From Firmicutes bacterium UBA6113 (GTDB lineage: Bacteria > Bacillota > Clostridia > Tissierellales > Sedimentibacteraceae): a stretch of 64,000 nt of DNA. Positions 42,997 to 51,863 of this stretch are shown in pieces. The notes beneath the pieces are model-generated. The model did not search any database. It was not told the DNA's origin and worked only from the letters and a program-made list of their open reading frames with translations. Numbering within the stretch: the first letter of the stretch is position 1; the number at the start of each line of letters is the position of its first letter. Made by a program: the position numbers and the translations under genes. The stretch is from assembly GCA_002422545.1 (NCBI GenBank), contig DIWF01000017.1:171267-235266 (forward strand). The letters run 5' to 3'.

Positions 42997-44490
42997 TTAT
43001 AAATCTATAACTGCCTGCAGCTTTCTGCTCAAGCCCTGTTCCTTTGTAATAAGCGACACTGCAACTGTGACTGCAATGCTTATGGTTATTACATTAAAGT
43101 ACCACGGCAAAACTCCAGGCCACTTGAAGCCTGCAAAAGAAGCTATGTTTAAAGCAAGACCTGTTATACTTCCACACATAACACCTTTTTCGTTTGCTCT
43201 TTTCCACAAAAGTCCCAGCACAAACACAGGAAATGTAGCTGACATAAGTGTTCCCCATCCAAATGTTCCAAGAATTCCAACCATCTCACCTTGTGTTACA
43301 GAAAAAACTATTGATATGATGCCGAGAACAAGCATTGAAATCCTTGAAATCTGAACTTGTTTTTTTGGTTCAAATTTAAAACCTAAAGCGCTTGGTATAT
43401 CACGTGATACAACAGTTGAGCAAATTGAAAGGAACAAACTTGCAGATGACATTGCTGCAGCAAGAACTCCGGCATAAACAAACAGCTGAGCTGTTATTCC
43501 CGCATAATCAGCCATTGCATATATTGCTCTGTCTCCTTTTACAAGCGGATCAATTTTTCCTGTTGCCACAAGGTACAATGCACCGCTTGAAACAACCATT
43601 GTTAGCAATCCAACCATTGTGTGAGAAAGTGCTGTATAAAGTCCCATCTTTGGCATGTCTCTTGTGTCCTTTAAAGCGTACATACGAGTGATAACCTGCG
43701 GCTGACCTACAGTTCCAAGGATAGGAATCAACATCCAGGTCATAGCAACTGTCCTTGGCATGCTTCCCCACGCATTGAGCATATCAGGACTGAATTCTTT
43801 TGTTATTTCATTTGCAGTAACTGTCCCTGCCTGGGATGTAACTTTCAAAACTTCACCAAAGCCCCCAGTGATATTATAAAATGCAACTACTATTACTACG
43901 CCGGCTATTACCATAACAAGCCCTTGAAAAGCCTGTGTCAATAAACCGCCAACTTCTCCGCTTATAGACATATACACTGCTAATACTCCAAATATTACAA
44001 AGCCTGCAACGAGAGGATCCCATCCCAGTAAATGCCCAAACAATTCAGAGCCTGCTTTTATTTGAGCTGCCAGATACGCTACACATCCCAGAAATAAAGT
44101 CAGAGACATTGTAATTTTTATAACCCTGTTGTTGTTATATCTCAAATCTGAAAGATCTCCCAGGCTTGCAACTTTTCCTATTTCAGCCATTGCTCTTACT
44201 TTCTTGCCAAGTATCAAATATGCCATTGCAAATGCAGCTGATGACAACATCCAGAAAGACATGGCATTTCCTGTTGAGTACATAAGCCCAGGAACTCCCA
44301 CAAGGGCAAATGCGCTTGCTACTGCTGCAGTGCTTGAAAGGCCCACCGTAAATGGTCCGAACATTCCAGTGCTTCCAAAATATGCTTCAGATGAAGTAAC
44401 TTTCTTTTTAGCCCACCATCCTATAAAAAATGATACTGCAATCATCAGGAAAGAAAATGTCATAATTAAAGTTTTAGCAGTTGCGCTCAT
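42997..44490 (-). CDS. Sodium/solute symporter (SSS family)
   Basis: 497 residues with about 13 membrane helices. SSS-family features include GGLLTQAFQGLVMVIAGVV and the TM8-type ...SSASLFLSICSTVVSRD Na-site segment. Members carry monocarboxylates, proline, pantothenate or sugars; the operon partner CoA ligase makes a carboxylate likely. Overlaps the upstream small membrane gene by 4 bases. Confidence 0.9.
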   Translation of the reverse strand: MSATAKTLIMTFSFLMIAVSFFIGWWAKKKVTSSEAYFGSTGMFGPFTVGLSSTAAVASAFALVGVPGLMYSTGNAMSFWMLSSAAFAMAYLILGKKVRAMAEIGKVASLGDLSDLRYNNNRVIKITMSLTLFLGCVAYLAAQIKAGSELFGHLLGWDPLVAGFVIFGVLAVYMSISGEVGGLLTQAFQGLVMVIAGVVIVVAFYNITGGFGEVLKVTSQAGTVTANEITKEFSPDMLNAWGSMPRTVAMTWMLIPILGTVGQPQVITRMYALKDTRDMPKMGLYTALSHTMVGLLTMVVSSGALYLVATGKIDPLVKGDRAIYAMADYAGITAQLFVYAGVLAAAMSSASLFLSICSTVVSRDIPSALGFKFEPKKQVQISRISMLVLGIISIVFSVTQGEMVGILGTFGWGTLMSATFPVFVLGLLWKRANEKGVMCGSITGLALNIASFAGFKWPGVLPWYFNVITISIAVTVAVSLITKEQGLSRKLQAVIDL

Positions 44491-44945
44491 TGTGCTCCTC
44501 CTTTTTCTGTTTCATCAATACTTGCGATTTTCTTGACAAAATCTTCCCAGTCTTTCTGGGAAAGCCATTCATCTTTTAAATTGTAATACATGATTGTTAA
44601 CGTTAACATTCCGCCTATCCAATATCCCACAACTGTTGATGCAAAAGAAGGATGAAAACCTAAGATTGTGAAAGAAGGCATTGCACCGGCAAACAAAGCA
44701 GCATAGTAATCAGCAAGTGTGAAACTTGCTACCCATATAACTGCCCATGGAATTAAACAGTAGAAAAACAGTTTTTTAGATAATATTCCTTGCTTGGCAA
44801 TCCCAAGCATCATGTAGAGCAACATTAAAACTACTCCCAAGTACATAGAAACCAGATAGTAATCATTCCAGCCCAAAAAATTGATTGTTAGCCATAATAT
44901 TGTGGTTATTACAATTATAGCTGTTTTTTTGCTTGATAAATCCAT
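44487..44945 (-). CDS. Small membrane protein paired with the SSS symporter
   Basis: About 152 residues from the ATG at 44943-44945, which AGGAGG precedes. Four predicted helices and a charged C-terminal tail. It resembles the small DUF-type partner encoded next to several sodium/solute symporters and is translationally coupled to one here. First gene of the TetR-controlled operon. No specific family recognised. Confidence 0.75.
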   Translation of the reverse strand: MDLSSKKTAIIVITTILWLTINFLGWNDYYLVSMYLGVVLMLLYMMLGIAKQGILSKKLFFYCLIPWAVIWVASFTLADYYAALFAGAMPSFTILGFHPSFASTVVGYWIGGMLTLTIMYYNLKDEWLSQKDWEDFVKKIASIDETEKGGAQ

Positions 44946-44971
44946 TTCCAACCTCCTATATTTTTTAATAT

Positions 44972-44990
44972 GACACATGATTCATGTTTC
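44972..44990. promoter_or_regulatory. Probable TetR operator of the ligase/KAS operon
   Basis: GACACATGATTCATGTTTC is nearly a perfect palindrome (core ACATGATTCATGT). It begins right at the predicted transcription start, downstream of the -10 at 44997-45002, where repressor binding would block initiation. Confidence 0.7.
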
Positions 44991-44996
44991 ATAATT

Positions 44997-45025
44997 ATTA
45001 TATTATGGCTGGTATATTTTGTCAA
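44997..45025 (-). promoter_or_regulatory. Consensus promoter of the ligase/KAS operon
   Basis: Perfect TTGACA (45020-45025), 17-base spacer and TATAAT (44997-45002) on the minus strand. Strong promoters of this kind are usually held off by a repressor. Confidence 0.88.
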
Positions 45026-45051
45026 CGTTTTCTTTTCGACTTTTTATAATT

Positions 45052-45084
45052 AAAAAATCAGCACATTAAGACTACTTAATGTGC
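45052..45084 (-). terminator. Terminator of tetR
   Basis: 10-bp perfect stem GCACATTAAG/CTTAATGTGC (45061-45070, 45075-45084) with a four-base loop, followed on the minus strand by six T (45052-45057). Confidence 0.88.
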
Positions 45085-45120
45085 TGCCAAAATTCTTATT
45101 TAAGTTTTACTTCACAAATC

Positions 45121-45726
45121 CTATGATTCCTTATTTTTAAATGCGCCATTTCTTATGAACTTCATTACTTCTTCCACAACTTCATCATAGTTGCTGCTTC
45201 TGCCGTCAAACTCTATTGACTTCAATGCTGTGAAATTTGCAATTCCTATAAGACAGTAGGACAATATGACAGGGTCAATGTCTGTCATTTCTCCTTTAGT
45301 CTGAGCTTTTACAATTCCCTTGACATAACCTTTAGAAAAAGATTCGTAATATTCCTTAAATAGTTCCATATCTACGAACTGAGCTTGCCAGACTATTTTA
45401 AAAAGTCCTATATGCTCGCCAACAAAGTTGAGAAATGTTTTTATCCCCATGTATTCTTCGTCATATCTGTCTTTGCTGACCTTAGTGTTAAACCTTATGC
45501 TATCTTTTAATTCTTTTCCCAATTTGTTAATCAAATAAACAAAGACACTTTTTTTATCATTGAAATATATGTAAAACGTACCTTGAGCAATGCCTGCTTT
45601 CGTTACTATATCAATAATTCCAGTATCATAATAACCCTTTTCACTAAATAGTTCCTCAGCAGCCTTGCTAATCTTGTCTAACGTTTCCAATCCACGTTTA
45701 GTCTTAGGTTCATTTACCAATTCCAT
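45121..45726 (-). CDS. TetR/AcrR family transcriptional regulator
   Basis: 201 residues. N-terminal helix-turn-helix ISKAAEELFSEKGYYDTGIIDIVTKAGIAQGTFYIYFNDKKS (about 19-60); the remaining helices form the ligand domain. FadR-type TetR proteins sense acyl-CoAs. It lies 176 bases upstream of the ligase/KAS operon in the same direction and is separated from it by its own terminator and the operon's promoter/operator. Confidence 0.9.
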   Translation of the reverse strand: MELVNEPKTKRGLETLDKISKAAEELFSEKGYYDTGIIDIVTKAGIAQGTFYIYFNDKKSVFVYLINKLGKELKDSIRFNTKVSKDRYDEEYMGIKTFLNFVGEHIGLFKIVWQAQFVDMELFKEYYESFSKGYVKGIVKAQTKGEMTDIDPVILSYCLIGIANFTALKSIEFDGRSSNYDEVVEEVMKFIRNGAFKNKES

Positions 45727-45753
45727 AATATCACCTGCTTTTTAATGATTGTA

Positions 45754-45782
45754 ATTATAGCATTATTTTTAAGTCAAGTCAA
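45754..45782 (-). promoter_or_regulatory. tetR promoter
   Basis: TTGACT (45777-45782), 17-base spacer, TATAAT (45754-45759) on the minus strand. Confidence 0.8.
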
Positions 45783-45886
45783 TTTATTAACATTACAATA
45801 TACAAATTGAACAAAATTTAAAAATTGCTCGTCTAATATTTTGATATTTGTTAATATTAATAAGACAACAACTAAGGAGACAGAAA

Positions 45887-47068
45887 GTGAAAAAAATTAT
45901 TATTTGTTTATTATGGATACTCGTTCTTTCAGGATGTTCCCTCATAAGAGAAATCCCAAGGGATGATCAAAACAACACCCCAGCACCGCCGCCCATAGAA
46001 GACACAGAGCCCTCGGAATCAGTTGAGGTACCTGAGGTAGAAGATACAAGCCTTTTTCATGAATATAAAGAAGAAGCCCAGGAATATCTGGACAAAATGA
46101 CTCTTGAAGAAAAAATCGGACAGATGTTTCTTGTAAGGTGCCCCGAGGAAGAACAGCTTGATGCTTTCATGTCCCTAAAGCCTGGAGGATTCATATTGTT
46201 TGGAAGAGATTTTGAAGGAAAGACAAAGGCTGAAGTAATTGATAATATCAAAAGCTACCAGGAAAAAAACAATATCCCAATGATTATAGGAGTAGACGAA
46301 GAAGGCGGTACAGTTGTAAGAGTGAGTTCCAATCCACAGCTTGCAGATGAGCGTTTCAAATCGCCTCAAGAACTGTATGAACTTGGAGGATTTGATGAAA
46401 TTAAAAAAGATGCAGCTAAAAAGTCAGCCCTGCTTGCTGAATTGGGAATAAACCTTAACTTAGGTCCAGTTGCAGATGTTTCAACGGATGCTGCTGATTT
46501 CATAAACCAGAGAGCTTATGGAAAATCCCCGGAAGAAACCGGCCTTTACGTGAAAACTGTTGTAGGAATCATGAAAAGGAATAACATTTCAGCAACATTA
46601 AAGCATTTTCCCGGCTATGGCAGCAATTCAGACACCCATACAGGTTCTGCATACGACAAAAGACCCTACAGTACATTTGAAGAAAGAGACTTTATTCCAT
46701 TTGAGGAGGGCATCAAGGCAGGAGCTGAAAGTATCCTTGTTTCACACAACGTTGTTGAAGCAATTGATCCTGCATTGCCTGCCTCACTGTCAAACAAGGT
46801 CATAGATATTTTAAGAAACAAAATGGAATTCACAGGAATAATAATGACTGATGATTTGTCCATGGGAGCCGTTTCAGAGCTGACACTTGAAAAATCAACA
46901 GAAGCAACAGCAGTTCTTGCAGGCAATGACATGCTTATAGTTACAGATTATGAAAAAAGCTACAATTCATTGCTGGAAGCAGTAACAAACAAAGAAATAC
47001 CTATGGAAAAAATAAATAAATCTGTTCTCAGGATTTTGGAATGGAAGTTTTATAAGAAGATTATGTAA
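45887..47068 (+). CDS. nagZ: Beta-N-acetylhexosaminidase (NagZ-like, GH3) lipoprotein
   Basis: Releases N-acetylglucosamine from muropeptides or chitin-derived sugars. About 393 residues from the GTG at 45887, which AGGAGACAGAAA precedes. Lipobox LVLSGC near the start, a Pro/Glu/Ser-rich linker, then the GH3 barrel. The His of the KHFPGYGSNSDTH segment and the catalytic Asp of TGIIMTDDLSMGA are both present. Exported, membrane-anchored form as in other Firmicutes. The gene appears monocistronic, with a repeat-rich region after it. Confidence 0.93.
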   Translation: MKKIIICLLWILVLSGCSLIREIPRDDQNNTPAPPPIEDTEPSESVEVPEVEDTSLFHEYKEEAQEYLDKMTLEEKIGQMFLVRCPEEEQLDAFMSLKPGGFILFGRDFEGKTKAEVIDNIKSYQEKNNIPMIIGVDEEGGTVVRVSSNPQLADERFKSPQELYELGGFDEIKKDAAKKSALLAELGINLNLGPVADVSTDAADFINQRAYGKSPEETGLYVKTVVGIMKRNNISATLKHFPGYGSNSDTHTGSAYDKRPYSTFEERDFIPFEEGIKAGAESILVSHNVVEAIDPALPASLSNKVIDILRNKMEFTGIIMTDDLSMGAVSELTLEKSTEATAVLAGNDMLIVTDYEKSYNSLLEAVTNKEIPMEKINKSVLRILEWKFYKKIM

Positions 47069-47087
47069 TTTATATATTAATAACTCC

Positions 47088-47410
47088 GGGCGGACACAAG
47101 ATCCGCCCCTACAATTTGTGGAAAATCAATGTTTGTCAATAGTTTGATATGTTACTCAGCATATCAGACTATTGACAAGATTAATTCACTGACCTCCTGC
47201 GGACAGACACAAGATCCGCCCATACAATATGTGGAAAATTAGGTTTATAAATAATTTCATATGCTGTTACTCGGCATATGATACTGACAAGATTAATTCA
47301 ATATGTAGGGGAGGACCTCGTGTCCTCCCGCGGACGAACACAATGTCCGACCATACAATATGCGGAAAATTAGGTTTATAAATAATTTCATGTGATGTTA
47401 CTCGGCATAT
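47088..47410. repeat. Array of three degenerate repeat units between nagZ and the HD gene
   Basis: Each unit of roughly 105-125 bases contains a GGGCGGACACAAGATCCGCCC-like hairpin (complete or half), then ACAATwTGTGGAAAATyA, an AT stretch, and a palindrome around TGTTACTCGGCATAT (GATATGTTACTCAGCATATC in unit 1 is exact). Units start at about 47088, 47200 and 47304; the last palindrome overlaps the stop codon of the HD gene at 47398. CAGACTATTGACAA at 47166 is shared with 7528-7541. Confidence 0.7.
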
Positions 47411-47985
47411 TTTTTTTGCAGATATTCGCTGCACATATTTTTAAGTTTATTTACTGCTTCAATATTTTCAGAGTTTGGTTTTCCCGCCATGTCGGCTCTT
47501 ACTAACTCCAGCATGTCATCAAGTCTATCTTCACCGACTGCATCTATGAATCTTTTTATTCCCTTTTCTTTGATACATGACACTATTTCCTTTATGTAAT
47601 GATATCTGATAAGAGTTTTCACATCCATTGTAAATTCATGATCATAATCAAGTCTTTTAAGTATTTTTTCGCTATCTTCAGCTGATTTTATGTGATGTCC
47701 ATAAAAATGTCCTCTGCCCTTTTCATCCACGGTGAAACAGTCGGGTTTTCCTATGTCGTGGAGAAGTGCAGCCATTCTCAGTTTCAAATTAGGTTTTATG
47801 CTGTCAAGAACTGCCATGGTGTGGTCAAGTACATCCTTGTCGTGGTAAGGAGTATGTTGTTCAAATCCCTTAAGCTTTGAAAGCTCAGGAATTATGTTGT
47901 TCATTTCCCCGTTTTCAATAAGTTCATATATTCCGGCAGAAGGAACTTCCATCATTAAAATATTATTTAAAATATTTTTATACAT
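47398..47985 (-). CDS. HD domain phosphohydrolase-like protein
   Basis: 195 residues. It resembles the HD region of CCA-adding enzymes/poly(A) polymerases, with HTPYHDKDVLDHTMAVLDSI, AALLHDIGKPDCF and GHHIKSAEDSEKILKRL, but lacks the nucleotidyltransferase head. HD and metal-binding His/Asp residues are intact, so it could be an independent 2',3'-phosphodiesterase or phosphatase. Its last codons lie within the repeat array. Not recognised as a named gene. Confidence 0.8.
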   Translation of the reverse strand: MYKNILNNILMMEVPSAGIYELIENGEMNNIIPELSKLKGFEQHTPYHDKDVLDHTMAVLDSIKPNLKLRMAALLHDIGKPDCFTVDEKGRGHFYGHHIKSAEDSEKILKRLDYDHEFTMDVKTLIRYHYIKEIVSCIKEKGIKRFIDAVGEDRLDDMLELVRADMAGKPNSENIEAVNKLKNMCSEYLQKKYAE

Positions 47986-48163
47986 TTTTTCTCCTTTTTT
48001 GAAACTTTTTCTATAATTAAACGTCTAATTTAATGCGGCGTACAATGTTCGTCAATTTATAATACAATAAATTATTTTATCTTTCAACATGATGTTTTAT
48101 AATGCTTTAAATTTGCTGCAAAATAGTATATAATGGTTTTATGAAGAACGGGAAGGTGATTAG

Positions 48164-49885
48164 ATGAAAAGAACCATTTTGAAAACAACAGTAAGCTCTT
48201 TATTGATTTTTATTGCTGCTTTTTCCCTTGAAGCTTACGGTGTTGTTTATGAAGCTGACACTTATGAGGAACTGGAAAATGTTTTATTTGAACAAATGAG
48301 CAATTACAATCAAGACATAGAAATCAAATATACAGGAACAATTGATAGCATTGAAGAAACAATCCAGGATGCAGTAGACAAAGATATATATGTCAATTCA
48401 AACATTAAGTCAGCAAGCTGGACAATAACCGAATACCCGCGCTCAAAAACTGCCAACATCAATGTGGAAATCAACTACATTATAACACAATCAAAAAGGG
48501 TTGAGGCTGACAAAAAAATAGACACCATACTTTCAGAAATAATAGATCCTTCCATGAACGATCACGAAAAGGTTAAATCTGTTCATGATTATATTGTGCA
48601 AAACGGTATGTATGACTCAACTTTTCAGTATTATTCTGATTACGACCTGCTGATGGAAGGAACATCCGTATGCAACGGATATGCTCTGCTTGCATACAAC
48701 ATGATAGAAAAGCTTGGAATTCCTGTTAAGCTTGTTTCAGGAACAGGACACGGCGAACCCCACATCTGGAACATGGTAAAGCTTGGTGAACACTGGTTCC
48801 ACATGGACACTACATGGGATGATCCTCTGCCTGACAACGGCACTGTATCATACAGCTACTACATGCTTACTGACAACGAAATATTAAAAGACCATACTAT
48901 AGATGAAAACCTGGTATTGCCTAAAAGTACAAAAAGATACTTTGATTATCTCACAGAGCTTGGTTATGACAAACTTCTTGCTGAAACCGGACTTGACATT
49001 TACATGGATGAAAACACCGCCGAGGATGAAAACGAGTTAAAAACCATACTTGAAAGAAAAATCAAGTATCATCCACTTAAAATTTCAGTGAGAGTCAGCA
49101 AAAATCTTTCCCAGGAAAGCGTCAATGCTGCCATGTCTAATTTGTTCCGTCACGATTACATATCTGAAATAGGATACGGACAGCTTAACAGCGACTCAAC
49201 CTGTGAATGCAACGTGCTTAATTTGTACCTGAAGTACAAGGAAACACCAGATAGAATTGCGTTTGATTTTTCAGACAAGGTCTACAACACAGCAACAAAG
49301 GTAAACTTCAACGTTTATGCAATTTATGGAAACAGAAAAATAAACATTACAGACAATGTTCTCATATATCCTTATGATAAGGAAGGAATAAGTATATCAA
49401 ACGGCACACTTGCCTTTAAAGATTCAGGAAGCTACAGCATAGATTTCGAATTTCAGGGAATTAAAGAAACAGCTTCAATATCGGCAGTAAGTTCAAGCGC
49501 CTTTGAATACATAACAGACAAAAAGTCAGAAAATCCTGTAAATGTTAAAATCTACAACCAATACATTGATTTCAGCTCAATTAGCCAATGGCCCTTCATC
49601 GAAAACGGAAGAACCATGGTTCCATTAAGAGCAGTGTTTGAAGTGATGAACTGCAATGTAAGCTGGGACACTGCAACATCAACAGCAGTTGTAGAAAAAG
49701 ACGGCACAAAAATATTAATACCGGCAAACAGCAGCACAGCATACATCAACGGAACTGCAAAGGCTCTGGACGTTCCAGCAAAGCTTGTTAACAACCGTAT
49801 AATGGTTCCATTGAGATTCATAAGCGAAGCAATAGACAAGACAGTTATTTGGGACAATGCGGAACGAACCGTATTAATATATTAA
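48164..49885 (+). CDS. Secreted transglutaminase-like protein with stalk domain
   Basis: 573 residues. An N-terminal signal segment (about 1-25), then a transglutaminase-like protease fold with the Cys of EGTSVCNGYALL, His of HIWNMVKLG and Asp of MDTTWDDPLPD (catalytic triad, about 165-230). A bacterial-Ig-like middle region is followed by a C-terminal CuAO-type stalk domain with two MVPLRAVFEV/MVPLRFISEA repeats. Probably acts outside the cell on peptides or wall polymers. AGGTGATT lies before the ATG. Confidence 0.88.
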   Translation: MKRTILKTTVSSLLIFIAAFSLEAYGVVYEADTYEELENVLFEQMSNYNQDIEIKYTGTIDSIEETIQDAVDKDIYVNSNIKSASWTITEYPRSKTANINVEINYIITQSKRVEADKKIDTILSEIIDPSMNDHEKVKSVHDYIVQNGMYDSTFQYYSDYDLLMEGTSVCNGYALLAYNMIEKLGIPVKLVSGTGHGEPHIWNMVKLGEHWFHMDTTWDDPLPDNGTVSYSYYMLTDNEILKDHTIDENLVLPKSTKRYFDYLTELGYDKLLAETGLDIYMDENTAEDENELKTILERKIKYHPLKISVRVSKNLSQESVNAAMSNLFRHDYISEIGYGQLNSDSTCECNVLNLYLKYKETPDRIAFDFSDKVYNTATKVNFNVYAIYGNRKINITDNVLIYPYDKEGISISNGTLAFKDSGSYSIDFEFQGIKETASISAVSSSAFEYITDKKSENPVNVKIYNQYIDFSSISQWPFIENGRTMVPLRAVFEVMNCNVSWDTATSTAVVEKDGTKILIPANSSTAYINGTAKALDVPAKLVNNRIMVPLRFISEAIDKTVIWDNAERTVLIY

Positions 49886-49894
49886 GGAGGATAT

Positions 49895-50272
49895 ATGGAC
49901 TTTATTAATTCATACAATCCTTTTGGGCTTATGTTCACTCTGTTTCCCATAATGTTCATAATAGTTTTCGGAGTGATCATATTTTCAATAGTAAAAAACA
50001 TATCAGTAAATATGCACAACAACAAGCAGCCTGTAATACCTGTTGAAGCAAAAGTAGTTACAAAGAGATACAACGTATCCACCCACCACAATTCGACAGA
50101 CAACAACATGCATCATTCAAGCAGCACATATTATTATGTGACCTTTGAGCTTAACAACGGTGAAAGGCTTGAGTTTCCTGTTCCATCATACGAATTCGGT
50201 ATGCTGGTTGAAGGTGACAGCGGAACATTGTCATTCCAGGGAACAAGATTTGTAAGTTTCATAAGAATGTAA
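49895..50272 (+). CDS. DUF2500 family membrane protein
   Basis: 125 residues with one N-terminal membrane helix (about 12-33), then a charged/His-rich cytoplasmic or external part including VPVEAKVVTKRYNVSTH and YYYVTFELNNGERLEFPVPSYEFGMLVEGDSGTLSFQGTRF, matching DUF2500. Function unknown. It begins 9 bases after the transglutaminase-like gene with AGGAGG upstream, so it is in the same transcription unit. Confidence 0.85.
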   Translation: MDFINSYNPFGLMFTLFPIMFIIVFGVIIFSIVKNISVNMHNNKQPVIPVEAKVVTKRYNVSTHHNSTDNNMHHSSSTYYYVTFELNNGERLEFPVPSYEFGMLVEGDSGTLSFQGTRFVSFIRM

Positions 50273-50275
50273 AAT

Positions 50276-50318
50276 AAAAAGGCAAAGCCAATTTAATTAA
50301 TGGTTTTGCCTTTTATTT
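50276..50318 (+). terminator. Terminator after the DUF2500 gene
   Basis: Stem AAAGGCAAAGCCA/TGGTTTTGCCTTT with a T-rich 3' side. The adjacent GC-rich hairpin AGGCCGCA/TGCGGCCT (50330-50349) can end the convergent S41 protease gene. Confidence 0.85.
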
Positions 50319-50356
50319 AGTGAACATAAAGGCCGCATTCCTGCGGCCTCTATCAT

Positions 50357-51592
50357 CTATTGCTTGTTTAATTGTCCTTTTATTACTTCAACAGCCTTTT
50401 GCAGCTGATTATCTGTTTTGTAGAATTCGTATCCGTATCCTGCTGCGTCTTCCGGCAATACAGATTCTATGTCAGGCTCAATTCCTATTCCATGAATGTT
50501 GATTCCGTTTGGAGTGAAATATTCTGAAACAGTCATTTTGATTCCTTCGCCTTCATTGCCGAACCTTTGAACTCTTTGAACAATTCCCTTACCAAAAGAT
50601 TTTGTTCCGATCAATGTTGCTCTCTTAGTATCCTTCAATGCTCCTGCCATGATTTCAGACGCACTTGCACTTCCCTCATTGATAAGAAGCACTACCGGAA
50701 TATCTTCAGCTTTTGAATCTGATTTGAAATATTCCATTTCTCCTGATTTTGTCTTGGTGTAAGTGACAACTCCTTCGCCCATGAACATATCGGAAATTTC
50801 AACAGTGGCATCTATAATTCCTCCGGGGTTGTATCTTAAATCTATTACAAGGCTCTTCATTCCCTTAGACTTCAAATCCGCATAAGCTTTTTTGAAATCT
50901 TCGGCAGTCTGCATGTCAAAAGTTGTGATTCTTATGTATCCTATTCCGTCTTCAAGCATTGCAGGCTTTATAGTTTTGATTCTTATTGTTTCTCTGTTGA
51001 TAACAATGTCAGAAACAGAATTGCTGCCGTCAGCATTTTCTCTTTGAACAGTAAGCGTCACGCTTGTTCCCGGCAGGCCCTTCATTACGTTTACAGCTGC
51101 ATCAATTTGATCCGCAGTGTATTCTGTGCCGTTAATTCTTATTACCTTGTCACCTGTTTTTAATCCTGCCTTCTCTGCAGGTGTGTCTTCAATCGGTGCA
51201 ACAATCAATATTTTATTGTCATCACTTGCTGTTATGTAAACACCTATTCCTTCATATGATCCTTCCGTGTCCTGCATCAGTGCAGCAAAATCTTCTTTTG
51301 ACAAAAACTGTGTGTAAGGATCTCCCAATGCTTCAAGTGTCCCTTCCAATGCTCCTTCCAGCATTACTTTCTCATCAGCCTCATATAAGAAATCGCTTTT
51401 GGCAAGTTCCATGACACTTTCCTGTTTTGCATACTTGTCATACATATCCTTCATTTCGGTGTATGCTTCTTCTGATAAAACTACCTTCTGTCCGATTTCA
51501 ACCAGGAATACATTGCCCAGCGTCAAAGTCAAAAAAGCAGTAATAAAAACAACCACGATAATCGTAAGAATATATTTTTTTCTAGATACCAT
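50357..51592 (-). CDS. ctpA: S41 family C-terminal processing peptidase
   Basis: 411 residues. An N-terminal membrane anchor (about 7-28) is followed by a PDZ domain (GIGVYITASDDNKILIVAPIEDTPAEKAGLKTGDKV) and the tail-specific protease domain; the catalytic Ser is in NEGSASASEI and the general-base Lys in GTKSFGKGIV. It degrades or processes envelope proteins. Probably monocistronic. Confidence 0.95.
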   Translation of the reverse strand: MVSRKKYILTIIVVVFITAFLTLTLGNVFLVEIGQKVVLSEEAYTEMKDMYDKYAKQESVMELAKSDFLYEADEKVMLEGALEGTLEALGDPYTQFLSKEDFAALMQDTEGSYEGIGVYITASDDNKILIVAPIEDTPAEKAGLKTGDKVIRINGTEYTADQIDAAVNVMKGLPGTSVTLTVQRENADGSNSVSDIVINRETIRIKTIKPAMLEDGIGYIRITTFDMQTAEDFKKAYADLKSKGMKSLVIDLRYNPGGIIDATVEISDMFMGEGVVTYTKTKSGEMEYFKSDSKAEDIPVVLLINEGSASASEIMAGALKDTKRATLIGTKSFGKGIVQRVQRFGNEGEGIKMTVSEYFTPNGINIHGIGIEPDIESVLPEDAAGYGYEFYKTDNQLQKAVEVIKGQLNKQ

Positions 51593-51769
51593 ATACTCAC
51601 TCCCGACAATTAATGTTAAGCCACATTTAGTGCTTATACTTATTTATATGCCGCTTTGTACTATTTTATAATATATAATTGTACAATTGCGATAATTACA
51701 TACAGCTGTTATTATAACATAGTTTAAAAATAAATAAAATAATATTTTATCTCATTATATTATAGCACT

Positions 51770-51812
51770 AAAAAACACTTAGGGTTTATTATCAGTCCTT
51801 AAGTGTTTTTTA
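51770..51812. terminator. Bidirectional terminator upstream of ctpA/after amidase
   Basis: AAAAAACACTTA with TTAAGTGTTTTTT form a long A/T-flanked stem around a 20-base loop. The minus-strand gene at 51864 would end here. Confidence 0.8.
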
Positions 51813-51863
51813 TAGTTAGTTCGTATAATTTGAATACTACAAAGTAATAATTCCGTACTTTTA

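Noticed and set aside
47088..47410. CRISPR-like array after nagZ
   Set aside because: Only three diverged units with unit-length similarity throughout and no short exact repeats with unique spacers; no cas genes.
48164..49885. Copper amine oxidase function for the stalk-domain proteins (also 32230-33543)
   Set aside because: Only the N-terminal stalk domain is present; the catalytic topaquinone domain is absent.
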